A DNA stretch of 12,160 nucleotides. It comes from an uncultured Brevundimonas sp. (GTDB lineage Bacteria > Pseudomonadota > Alphaproteobacteria > Caulobacterales > Caulobacteraceae). The stretch is from assembly GCA_946481425.1 (NCBI GenBank), contig CAMLNT010000058.1:1-12160 (forward strand). Reading direction: 5' to 3'. The translations under genes and the position numbers were made by a program. The notes under the pieces are model-generated. The model searched no databases, was not told the origin of the DNA, and was given only the letters and a program-made list of their open reading frames with translations. Shown here in pieces: positions 1 to 5,300 of this stretch; within the stretch, counting starts at the first letter, position 1, and each line of letters starts with the position of its first letter.

Positions 1-53
1 GTGTGACCTTTGCCTTCGGAGGGCAACGCTCTATCCAGCTGAGCTACGGGTGC
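1..53 (-). tRNA. tRNA-Arg(CCG), partial (3' part outside window)
   Basis: On the minus strand, position 53 begins an acceptor strand GCACCCG. It is followed by TA, a D-arm GCTC...GAGC and an anticodon stem TTGCC/GGCAA enclosing the loop CTCCGAA. Position 33 is T and the anticodon is CCG, which reads the arginine codon CGG. The variable region and the first T-stem bases reach the window edge, so the T-arm and the 3' acceptor are not visible. The tRNA lies 39 nt downstream of the ABC ATPase stop codon on the same strand. No convincing promoter is visible in that gap, so read-through or a promoter inside the ATPase gene is possible. Confidence 0.93.
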
Positions 54-92
54 GTAGGTCCTGAGCGGAGCGGCTGCTTACAGGATGCGGCG

Positions 93-1079
93 TCAGGCCA
101 CAACCGTGTCACGCGTTGGATCGGCGCGGGACGGGTCGCCGTAGGTCAGGGCCAGGAAGACGTCCTCAAGGTCCGGATCCTCAGTCGAGATGTCGCGGAT
201 GCGGACGCCGGCGGAGCGGACCGCGGCCAGGACCTGTTCGACGCTGGACTGGCCCGTCCTGTAGGCGATGACGAAACTGTCAGCGCCGCGGGCAGAGACC
301 TCGAAGCCGGGAATGGTCGGAAGCGCATCGAGCGGTTCCTCGGGGGTGACCACGACGTTGCGGGTATCGAGGCGCTTCAGGAGCTGACCGGTCGGTTCGC
401 AGGCCACCACCTCGCCGTGATTGACAATGGCGATGGTGTCGCAGAGCTCCTGGGCCTCCTCGAGATAGTGGGTGGTCAGCAAGATGGTGACGCCCGCCGC
501 GTTCAGCTCGCGGACGTAAGCCCAGAGCTGGCGGCGGAGTTCGACGTCCACCCCAGCGGTCGGCTCGTCCAGGATCAGGACCGGCGGATTGTGGACCAGG
601 GCCTTGGCCACCATCAGGCGGCGCTTCATGCCGCCGGAGAGGGCGCGCACATAGGCGTTCGCCTTGTCGGAGAGGCCCAACGCCGCGAGCAGCTCGTCGG
701 AGCGGCGCTGATCCTTGGGCACGCCGTAGAAGCCGGCCTGCACCTCCAGCGCCTCACGAGGGGTGAAGAAGACGTCGGCGGTGATCTCCTGAGCCACCAC
801 GCCCAGGGCCGCGCGGGCGTCGCGGGGGCGCTCGTCGATGTCGCGGCCCCAGATCTTCGCGGTTCCCCCGGACTTGTTCACCACGCCGGCAAGAATGTTG
901 ATCAGGGTCGACTTGCCCGCGCCATTGGGCCCCAAGAGGCCGAACATGGAGCCGCGCGGCACCACCAGGTCCACGCCGCGCAGAGCTGTCTTGGCCGGGG
1001 ACTTGCGGGTCCCGGCATAGGTCTTCTTCAGACCTCGGACCTCGAGGGCATAGTCGGGGAGAGGCTCATTCGGGGACAT
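93..1079 (-). CDS. ABC-2 type transporter ATP-binding protein
   Basis: This is the cytoplasmic ATPase subunit of an ABC exporter (328 aa). It hydrolyses ATP to drive a separate membrane permease. Visible motifs are Walker A GPNGAGKS (residues 50-57), a Q-loop glutamine near 97, the signature LSGGM (148-152), Walker B VLILDE (167-172) and the H-loop histidine in TTH (about 204). The stretch EPTAGVDVELR after Walker B and the roughly 90-residue C-terminal extension are typical of CcmA/DrrA/NodI-like exporters of the ABC-2 class. The ATG at 1079 gives a normal N-terminus about 10 residues ahead of the first beta strand. No ABC-2 permease lies in this window. It should be sought beyond the left edge past the tRNA, or elsewhere. 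The substrate cannot be told from the ATPase alone. Confidence 0.93.
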   Translation of the reverse strand: MSPNEPLPDYALEVRGLKKTYAGTRKSPAKTALRGVDLVVPRGSMFGLLGPNGAGKSTLINILAGVVNKSGGTAKIWGRDIDERPRDARAALGVVAQEITADVFFTPREALEVQAGFYGVPKDQRRSDELLAALGLSDKANAYVRALSGGMKRRLMVAKALVHNPPVLILDEPTAGVDVELRRQLWAYVRELNAAGVTILLTTHYLEEAQELCDTIAIVNHGEVVACEPTGQLLKRLDTRNVVVTPEEPLDALPTIPGFEVSARGADSFVIAYRTGQSSVEQVLAAVRSAGVRIRDISTEDPDLEDVFLALTYGDPSRADPTRDTVVA

Positions 1080-1164
1080 GCGGCGCTTTCAGGCTTCAAC
1101 GGCCTAGGTAGGCGCACCCGGGTCGTGCGCCAAGGCCGAGCGAAGACAAGGAACCCGGTCTAAC

Positions 1165-1205
1165 TGTCAATGACACTTGACTCCACCCCATCTTATGTCT
1201 AGGAC
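1165..1205 (+). promoter_or_regulatory. Candidate promoter with dyad operator for the 1245 gene
   Basis: The divergent gap between the ABC ATPase and the small membrane protein holds TTGACT at 1177-1182. A weak -10 match, TAGGAC, lies 17 nt further on at 1200-1205. Just upstream of the -35 is a perfect dyad, TGTCA-A-TGACA (1165-1175), and another TGTCA half-site lies at 1209-1213. The layout suggests a regulated promoter whose start would be near 1212. The -10 match is poor, so this is a proposal only. Confidence 0.3.
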
Positions 1206-1244
1206 GCTTGTCATTCTGCTTGGGTTGCTTGACGGAGAGACATC

Positions 1245-1499
1245 ATGACCCGCACCAAGATCATCGGCCTGGGCGCCGTCGTCGTGGCCGTGCTGGGCTA
1301 CGGCGGCATGGCGCTGGCCATCGCGGCGGCCAAGTTCGACATCCTGGCCCCCGCCCATGCCGTCTTCGCGGCGATCGGCCTGGGTCTGGTCGGGGAGGCG
1401 GGGCTCTGGGTGGCGGCCGCCAGCCTGGGCTGGGCCCTGTTCCGGGGGCGCAAGGCGCTGATGGACCGGATCCTGCGCCGGCGCGCCGAGCCGGTCTGA
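1245..1499 (+). CDS. Small two-helix inner-membrane protein, uncharacterised
   Basis: This is an 84-residue protein I do not recognise. It has two hydrophobic stretches, about residues 5-28 and 36-66, the second possibly split or long. They are followed by a strongly basic tail rich in Arg and Lys (about 67-80). By the positive-inside rule the tail should sit in the cytoplasm. A good ribosome site, GGAGAG at 1234-1239, stands 5 nt before the ATG and supports both the start and real translation. A long stem-loop follows directly after the stop. It is transcribed divergently from the ABC ATPase. No catalytic motif is visible, so no function is assigned. Confidence 0.75.
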   Translation: MTRTKIIGLGAVVVAVLGYGGMALAIAAAKFDILAPAHAVFAAIGLGLVGEAGLWVAAASLGWALFRGRKALMDRILRRRAEPV

Positions 1500-1504
1500 T
1501 CGCG

Positions 1505-1536
1505 CCGGGCGAAAGCGGACTATCGCTTTGGCCCGG
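1505..1536 (+). terminator. Stem-loop after the small membrane protein gene
   Basis: CCGGGC (1505-1510) pairs with GCCCGG (1531-1536) and AAAGCG (1512-1517) pairs with CGCTTT (1524-1529). The two stems are joined across one G/G mismatch, and the loop is GACTAT. The hairpin starts 5 nt after the stop codon. It lacks a T-tract, so it may stabilise the mRNA 3' end or act as a weak terminator. Confidence 0.5.
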
Positions 1537-1580
1537 TCCGCACTAGGAAGGCGCTGTTCCTGCCTGACCGGATCCGAACC

Positions 1581-1811
1581 ATGCCGCCGCGCCATTCCCC
1601 GACCTATTCACCCAAGCCTGAGGAATTCGTGGTCTCGACGGGCCGCGTGGCCTGTGACGGCGGCGGCGGGGCGCTCGGCCATCCGCTGGTCTACATGGAC
1701 ATGGGCGACGACGACGCCGTCGAATGCGGCTACTGCGACCGCCGCTTCGTGCGCGGCAAAAAGGCCTCCGGCTATCACGACCCGGCGCCGCGCCACGAGG
1801 GCGGTCACTAG
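1581..1811 (+). CDS. zf-CHCC zinc-finger domain protein (NDUFS6-like)
   Basis: This 76-aa protein carries the short CHCC zinc-binding pattern. The ligands are Cys25 (in RVACDGG), His34 (in GHPLVY), Cys49 and Cys52 (in ECGYCDRRF). This matches the zf-CHCC family, whose mitochondrial relative is the NDUFS6 accessory subunit of complex I. In alphaproteobacteria the family is a small stand-alone protein of about this length. A link to respiratory complex I is family knowledge. Nothing in the window (no nuo genes) tests it. The ATG at 1581 has only a weak ribosome site upstream, but the ORF contains the whole domain and there is no better start. The repeat and hairpin region begins right after the stop. 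Confidence 0.88.
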   Translation: MPPRHSPTYSPKPEEFVVSTGRVACDGGGGALGHPLVYMDMGDDDAVECGYCDRRFVRGKKASGYHDPAPRHEGGH

Positions 1812-1820
1812 GACGACAGA

Positions 1821-1863
1821 CCTGTCGGTGTCGGCCTGAATGACCACCGAAACCACCGACAGG
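1821..1863. repeat. Inverted repeat CCTGTCGGTG / CACCGACAGG
   Basis: A perfect 10-bp inverted repeat (1821-1830 with 1854-1863) can be extended inward by TCGG (1831-1834) with CCGA (1847-1850) after a 3-nt bulge. It begins 9 nt after the stop of the zf-CHCC gene and may end its transcript, though no T-tract follows. Confidence 0.6.
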
Positions 1864-1870
1864 AGCGACA

Positions 1871-1917
1871 CTGTCGGTGTCGGTGTCGGCCCGCAAACAC
1901 ACCGACACGACCGACAG
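1871..1917. repeat. Second GTCGG-based inverted repeat
   Basis: CTGTCGG (1871-1877) can pair with CCGACAG (1911-1917), and GTGTCGG (1883-1889) with CCGACAC (1902-1908). The loop is 12 nt with an asymmetric internal bulge. The left arm is itself a short GGTGTC repeat (1876-1889). The arms share their sequence with the preceding inverted repeat and the following tandem array, so they look like copies of one unit in both orientations. Confidence 0.5.
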
Positions 1918-1937
1918 GACCGACAGGACCGACAGGA
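1902..1937. repeat. 9-bp tandem repeat, CCGACAGGA, four units
   Basis: Three exact copies of CCGACAGGA (1911-1919, 1920-1928, 1929-1937) follow a degenerate copy, CCGACACGA (1902-1910). A further copy lies at 1857-1865. A 9-bp period would keep a reading frame, but no supported ORF uses it. The array is non-coding, in the gap upstream of gcrA. Confidence 0.8.
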
Positions 1938-1975
1938 TCGACGCATGGCGTCGCACCCGTGCTGACGATGTCAAA

Positions 1976-2006
1976 GACCGGCGCCGAGCCTAAGGCCGCG
2001 CCGGTC
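1976..2006. repeat. 9-bp perfect hairpin in the gap before gcrA
   Basis: GACCGGCGC (1976-1984) pairs perfectly with GCGCCGGTC (1998-2006). The 13-nt loop contains a further GCC/GGC pairing (1988-1990 with 1994-1996). GCTGAC (1961-1966) could instead pair with GTCAGC (2004-2009), giving a competing structure. The rest of 1812-2110 shows no ORF that I can support. Confidence 0.5.
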
Positions 2007-2123
2007 AGCGGGGACAAACCCGCCTCCGGATTTCCATTTGCTGTTTCGATCCCGCTGCTTGGCGCGTCGCGATGGGGGAACCCGTCGACGCGAGGCTGAG
2101 TCCGCAGAGCAACGCTATATCTG

Positions 2124-2179
2124 GATTCTGTGGATACGCGGGCGCCAGATGTTGCGTCTCTTAATGAAAGATTTACGAT
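2124..2179 (+). promoter_or_regulatory. gcrA promoter region with DnaA-, CtrA- and CcrM-type sites
   Basis: Four signals lie close together. TGTGGATAC (2129-2137) is one mismatch from the DnaA box TTATCCACA read on the minus strand. TTAA-N7-TTTAC (2161-2176) is one mismatch from the CtrA box TTAA-N7-TTAAC. GATTC (2124-2128) is a GANTC methylation site, and a second one, GAATC, lies at 2227-2231 in the leader. A possible core promoter is TTGCGT (2152-2157), a 16-nt spacer, and TACGAT (2174-2179). The CtrA-like site falls between its two elements, as expected for repression. In Caulobacter, DnaA activates gcrA and CtrA represses it; assigning those roles here is inference. Confidence 0.55.
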
Positions 2180-2251
2180 AGCTTGTGTGGACGCGGAGCC
2201 GGAGGGGCGCTCGACCACAAGATGTTGAATCAATTCAGTGGAGCGGGCGCC

Positions 2252-2758
2252 ATGGGCTGGACGGACGATCGGGTCGCCAATCTCAAGAAGCTTTGGCTGG
2301 ACGGCCTGTCGGCCAGCCAGATCGCCAAACAACTGGGTGGCGTCACCCGCAACGCGGTGATCGGCAAGGTCCACCGCCTCGGCCTGTCGGGCCGTGCGGC
2401 TCCGTCGCAACCCTCGCGTCCGGCTTTCCGCGCCGCCCGCCCGCGTCCGACCCAGGCTCCGAGCGCCCCGCGCCGGATCGAGCCGGCGCCGCGCCCGGCC
2501 GTGGCGGCTCAGCCGTCGGCTCCCGCCCCGCGTCCGGCCGTCCTGGACCTGCCGGGCACGGCGACGGTGCTGACGCTCGGCTCGCACATGTGCAAGTGGC
2601 CGATCGGCGACCCGAGCTCGGACGAGTTCAGCTTCTGCGGCCGCCGCTCGGACGAGGGTCACCCCTACTGCGTCGAGCATTCCCGCGTCGCCTACCAGCC
2701 GGCCCAGAAGAAGAACGGCTCCAGCGAGCTGGCCCGGTCGCTGCGCCGCTACATCTAG
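2252..2758 (+). CDS. gcrA: Cell-cycle regulator GcrA
   Basis: GcrA is a 168-aa transcription co-activator. It binds the main sigma factor and stimulates promoters carrying CcrM-methylated GANTC sites, driving S-phase genes such as ctrA. The N-terminal 45 residues form the helix-turn-helix: MGWTDDRVANLKKLW, then the near-invariant SASQIAKQLGG (20-30) and TRNAVIGKVHRLGLSGRA. A Pro/Ala/Arg-rich linker (about 50-98) follows. The C-terminal sigma-interacting domain (about 105-168) contains Cys114, Cys129, Cys140 and His143. I chose the ATG at 2252 because the family starts M-(S/G)-W-T-D, with GGAG at 2240-2243 as ribosome site. The in-frame TTG at 2183 would add 23 unrelated residues and lies before the likely transcription start. 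The upstream region carries fitting cell-cycle sites. Length agrees with the Caulobacter protein (about 170 aa). Confidence 0.97.
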   Translation: MGWTDDRVANLKKLWLDGLSASQIAKQLGGVTRNAVIGKVHRLGLSGRAAPSQPSRPAFRAARPRPTQAPSAPRRIEPAPRPAVAAQPSAPAPRPAVLDLPGTATVLTLGSHMCKWPIGDPSSDEFSFCGRRSDEGHPYCVEHSRVAYQPAQKKNGSSELARSLRRYI

Positions 2759-2770
2759 AACCCGTTGCGC

Positions 2771-2790
2771 CCGGGGCGTTCGCGCCCCGG
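2771..2790 (+). terminator. TTCG tetraloop hairpin after gcrA
   Basis: CCGGGGCG (2771-2778) pairs perfectly with CGCCCCGG (2783-2790) around a TTCG loop, 12 nt after the gcrA stop. There is no T-tract, which is common in high-GC alphaproteobacteria. A second, looser stem, GCCCCGC (2800-2806) with GCGGGGC (2828-2834), follows. Together they separate gcrA from the convergent methyltransferase gene. Confidence 0.6.
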
Positions 2791-2864
2791 TGCAGACGCG
2801 CCCCGCGCCGATCGCGCGGGCGCAGGAGCGGGGCCGTGGTTTCAGTCCGGGTTGACGCGGCCCC

Positions 2865-2882
2865 CTCGCCTGATCAGGCGAG
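2865..2882. repeat. 18-bp perfect palindrome over the methyltransferase stop codon
   Basis: CTCGCCTGATCAGGCGAG (2865-2882) is a perfect palindrome, and the minus-strand TGA stop (2876-2874) sits at its centre. The core GCCTGATCAGGC recurs at 11722-11733, again across a stop codon. Confidence 0.6.
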
Positions 2883-3524
2883 ACGATAGACCCCGGATCG
2901 CTTCACCGCCTGGTCCTCGAGCTCCCGCGTGGTCGTAACCTCGTATTCCGCCAGCTGGACCAGATCGCCTTTTGGAAAATAGGACCGCCTGGGATCGCCG
3001 ATGAGCACATCGACGCCGCGGTCGCGCGCGGCCTTGAGCCAGGCGATGACTCGCTCGGCCATCGGCCGCTCGTAGAAGACATCCCCTGCGCAGATCAGGT
3101 CGACCGCCGGAGGCTCGCGATCGAGCAGGTTGGCGGCCGTGAAACCGACCACGACGGCGTTGGCCTCGGCGTTCAGGGCGACCGCCGCCTCGCAGAAGGG
3201 ATCGATGTCGGCGCAGAGGACATGGGTTGCGCCGGTCTTCATGGCGGCGATGCCGACCAGGCCAGAGCCTGAGGCGAGGTCCAGCATCGCGCGGCCCCTG
3301 ACGGTCTCGGGATGATCAAGCAGATAGCGCGCCAGGGCCTGACCGCCCGCCCAGGCGAAGGCCCAGAACGGCGGCGGCAGCCCCATCTCGCCCAGTTCCT
3401 CCTCCGTCAGGCGCCAGATGGGCGTGATCTCGTCCGCGAGCCAGAGCGAAATCTCGGGCGTGTGGCTGACGGGCTGCAGGCGGGTGTTGGCGAGGATGAA
3501 GGCGGTAGGGTCGGCGATGGTCAA
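2874..3524 (-). CDS. ETF beta-subunit lysine methyltransferase homologue (METTL20 family)
   Basis: This is a 216-aa class I SAM-dependent methyltransferase. Motif I is LDLASGSGLVG (81-91), the acidic residue after beta 2 is in CADID (about 106-108), and the post-motif II segment is GDVFYE (147-152). The N-terminal block PPFWAFAWAGGQALARYLL (51-69) and the GDVFYE segment are typical of the METTL20/ETFBKMT family. Bacterial members methylate lysines on the beta subunit of electron transfer flavoprotein; the substrate here is inferred from family. The start is a TTG (3524-3522) overlapping the TGA of the upstream gene as TTGA, which suggests translational coupling. The first ATG comes only at residue 47, inside the conserved part, and is rejected. 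It is the last gene of the rcdA-containing operon. Confidence 0.85.
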   Translation of the reverse strand: MTIADPTAFILANTRLQPVSHTPEISLWLADEITPIWRLTEEELGEMGLPPPFWAFAWAGGQALARYLLDHPETVRGRAMLDLASGSGLVGIAAMKTGATHVLCADIDPFCEAAVALNAEANAVVVGFTAANLLDREPPAVDLICAGDVFYERPMAERVIAWLKAARDRGVDVLIGDPRRSYFPKGDLVQLAEYEVTTTRELEDQAVKRSGVYRLA

Positions 3525-3967
3525 ACGGCGGGCCCGAAGCGTTGCAGGAGGAAGCGGTTCCAGCCCTTCTTCGTCTGGTTCTCTACCGCGAAGTCAAATC
3601 CGGGCGCCCCGTCGTCGCGCGGCCAGGCGATCATGCGGCCGGTCCCCGCGGGAAACTTCGCCACAAAGGCCACGGCCGTCGCATGGACGTCCGAACCGTC
3701 GGCCAGCACCCCCTGGGACCGGCGCCCGTCATTGGTGAAGGAGTAGAAGCCCAGTGGCCCGTCGTCGGTCGCGCCATAGAAGGCGGTCTCGACGTAGTCC
3801 CGGCCCGGCATGGTCCAGACGGCCGTCAGCCGGACCCACCCCTTGCCGAACGGCTCATAGGTGCGGCGCACGGTGATGGCCTGGCCGGCGTGTTCGCCTG
3901 TCCAGGCCCAGTCGCCTATCAGGGGCTTCATCGGCCCGAGCAGGCCGCGTCCAGACTTGAAACTCAT
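3521..3967 (-). CDS. Uncharacterised protein, probable DUF1579/lipocalin-like fold
   Basis: This is a 148-aa soluble protein with no signal peptide or membrane segment. It opens with a short Gly-rich region and PLIGDWAW. It then shows alternating beta-strand-like segments rich in aromatic residues and Gly, such as TYEPFGKGWVRLTAVW and YVETAFYG, and ends with WNRFLLQRF. This pattern, with a GxW motif near the N-terminus, resembles DUF1579-type or lipocalin-like small beta barrels. I do not recognise a specific family member. The ATG at 3967 has a strong ribosome site, GGGAGGG (3974-3980 on the minus strand), 6 nt away, and is preferred over an upstream extension to 4087 that overlaps the kinase gene. 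It lies 40 nt after the kinase gene and shares TTGA with the methyltransferase gene. Confidence 0.7.
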   Translation of the reverse strand: MSFKSGRGLLGPMKPLIGDWAWTGEHAGQAITVRRTYEPFGKGWVRLTAVWTMPGRDYVETAFYGATDDGPLGFYSFTNDGRRSQGVLADGSDVHATAVAFVAKFPAGTGRMIAWPRDDGAPGFDFAVENQTKKGWNRFLLQRFGPAV

Positions 3968-4007
3968 GGCCGTCCCTCCCGGCGCAAGGGTCGCATGACG
4001 CCGCGCG

Positions 4008-4688
4008 TCAGGCCACCCGGACGGAATGGTCGGCGATCTTCTCGAGGACGAGGTCGGCGCGCGCGCGCGTCGGCAAGACGTAGTCACGGAGCACGGGCGC
4101 GTTGATCCGGTCCCAGATGTCGCGGGCCAGCGCCTCGGGCGATCCGGCGGCGGCCAGTCGGTCGGCCAGGCGCGGCGAAGCCCAGCGGCCCAGCGCCATG
4201 AAGCGCTCGGTGTACCAGGCGATCAGGTTTGCTTCCTCGGCGTGCAGATAGAGGGCGAGATCCAGCGGCTCGATGCGGGTGTCGAGCGCGACCAGTCCCT
4301 CAAGGATCACGACCTGGGGGCGGGGAAAGGTCCGGGGCTCGCCGACGTCGTAGACCTCGTGGGAATAGGTCGGAGTGGCGAGAGTCGGTCCGCCTGCCAC
4401 GAGCGCATCGAGGAGCGCCATGAGGGCCGGCCAGTCGTAGCTGTCCGGAAAGCCCTTGCGCTCCATCAGGCCGCGCTCGGTCAGGACCGCATTGGCGAAC
4501 AGGTAGCCGTCGGTGGAGACGATCTCGACGGTCAGGCCGTCGTCGACCAGCCGGTCTGCCAGCCGGGATGCGACATGGCTCTTGCCGGAGGCGACGCCGC
4601 CGGTCAGGCCGATGACAAACGGACGATCAGGAACGGAGGCGCGCCGCGCCTCGACCTCGGCCGAGAGGCGGTCGAGCCAGGCGCTCAC
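4008..4688 (-). CDS. Type I pantothenate-kinase-like P-loop kinase (short form)
   Basis: This 226-aa kinase resembles the core of bacterial type I pantothenate kinase (CoaA), which phosphorylates pantothenate at the first step of CoA synthesis. Matching landmarks are the P-loop GGVASGKS (30-37), STDGY with Asp60 (the catalytic Asp position of CoaA), LTERGLMERKGFPDSYD (69-85), TYSH with His110, VILEGL (127-132) and LPTRARADLVL near the end. It lacks the roughly 80-residue N-terminal extension of the E. coli enzyme, so a related kinase acting on another small molecule is possible. The start is GTG at 4688, overlapping the rcdA stop as GTGA. The N-terminal helix ahead of the P-loop is only about 22 residues. 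I leave the symbol blank because a canonical coaA may exist elsewhere in the genome. Confidence 0.82.
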   Translation of the reverse strand: MSAWLDRLSAEVEARRASVPDRPFVIGLTGGVASGKSHVASRLADRLVDDGLTVEIVSTDGYLFANAVLTERGLMERKGFPDSYDWPALMALLDALVAGGPTLATPTYSHEVYDVGEPRTFPRPQVVILEGLVALDTRIEPLDLALYLHAEEANLIAWYTERFMALGRWASPRLADRLAAAGSPEALARDIWDRINAPVLRDYVLPTRARADLVLEKIADHSVRVA

Positions 4689-5215
4689 CCGCCGAAGGCG
4701 GCCTTCAGGCGGTCCAGCTGGTTCTGGACGGGATTGGCCGGCTCGTCGTCGGGCAGGTCAACGAACATGCGGCGGTCCAGATAGATGACCCGCTCCATCA
4801 GCTTCTCGGCCCGCACCATCAGCTCGATGAGGGCGATCGGCAGGTCCGGATGGGTCGGCTCGTCGGACGGTTCGCGCAGCTTGAGGCGGTAGCGGGGATC
4901 GCAGGCCTGTTCGGCCTTCATGTCGCCCTCGCGCACGGCGCGCTGGACGAGCAGCCAGGAGGCGGTCTGCATCAGACGGGTGGTCAGGCCCATGCTCTCT
5001 GCGGCGTAGGCGAGAGCGGCGGCCCTGGAGAGCAGCTTGGCCTCGCGGCGGCCGTCGCCGTCCAGATAGGCGGCGGTCTCTTCCACGAGGGCCATGCCGT
5101 CCTGGAACGTGCGTTCGAACAGTTCGGACCGCGCGAAGTCGGCCACCTGACGGACGCGCGCGGGCGCCACATCGGGGGAGGAGATCGGAGCGCCGGACGC
5201 TGCGAACTGGGACAT
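4685..5215 (-). CDS. rcdA: RcdA/DUF1465 family regulator of CtrA degradation
   Basis: This 176-aa, mainly helical cytoplasmic protein belongs to the DUF1465/RcdA family. In Caulobacter, RcdA is an adaptor that joins CpdR-primed ClpXP and delivers substrates, including CtrA via PopA, for proteolysis at the swarmer-to-stalked transition. Recognisable family blocks are FARSELFERTFQDGMALVEETAAYLD (27-52), RRAALAYAAESMGLTTRLMQ-type sequence (about 63-83), SWLLVQRAVREGDM (86-99) and LMERVIYLDRRMF (139-151). These are consistent with a three-helix bundle. The disordered tail after about 152 is expected for the family. The ATG at 5215 has GGAG (5221-5224 on the minus strand) 5 nt upstream. It lies 85 nt after the DUF1192 gene and overlaps the downstream kinase gene by 4 nt. 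Its closeness to gcrA is notable. Orthology to Caulobacter RcdA is inferred from recalled family features. Confidence 0.85.
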   Translation of the reverse strand: MSQFAASGAPISSPDVAPARVRQVADFARSELFERTFQDGMALVEETAAYLDGDGRREAKLLSRAAALAYAAESMGLTTRLMQTASWLLVQRAVREGDMKAEQACDPRYRLKLREPSDEPTHPDLPIALIELMVRAEKLMERVIYLDRRMFVDLPDDEPANPVQNQLDRLKAAFGG

Positions 5216-5234
5216 GAAAGCTCCGTCTCTTACT

Positions 5235-5255
5235 CGCGCCGCCGGGAGCGGCGCG
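5235..5255 (-). promoter_or_regulatory. Hairpin in the rcdA leader
   Basis: CGCGCCGC (5235-5242) and GCGGCGCG (5248-5255) form a perfect 8-bp stem with a 5-nt loop. It lies in the 85-nt gap between the DUF1192 gene and rcdA, ending 10 nt before the rcdA ribosome site on the minus strand. It could end or attenuate transcription arriving from DUF1192, or mark an mRNA processing point. There is no T-tract. Confidence 0.4.
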
Positions 5256-5300
5256 GTCCGGCCGCTGCAACCCCCATGCCACGCCGAATGGGCGACGGCG

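Noticed and set aside
3..1163. 386-codon plus-strand reading frame opposite the ABC ATPase
   Set aside because: It is antisense to a gene with full ABC motifs, has no recognisable domain and covers the tRNA. High GC content commonly gives such open shadows.
1177..1205. MerR-type promoter with a long spacer
   Set aside because: TTGACT and the following bases look similar at first, but the spacer contains no dyad and no MerR-family gene is nearby.
1857..1937. Possible CRISPR array
   Set aside because: The repeat unit is 9 bp, directly tandem with no spacers, and no cas genes are present.
2183..2251. Upstream TTG start for gcrA
   Set aside because: It adds 23 residues not found in the family, and the codon lies at or before the expected transcription start.
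1808..2680. 290-codon minus-strand frame crossing the repeats and gcrA
   Set aside because: Its coding part is antisense to gcrA, and the repeat part translates to low-complexity Val-Gly-Pro repeats.
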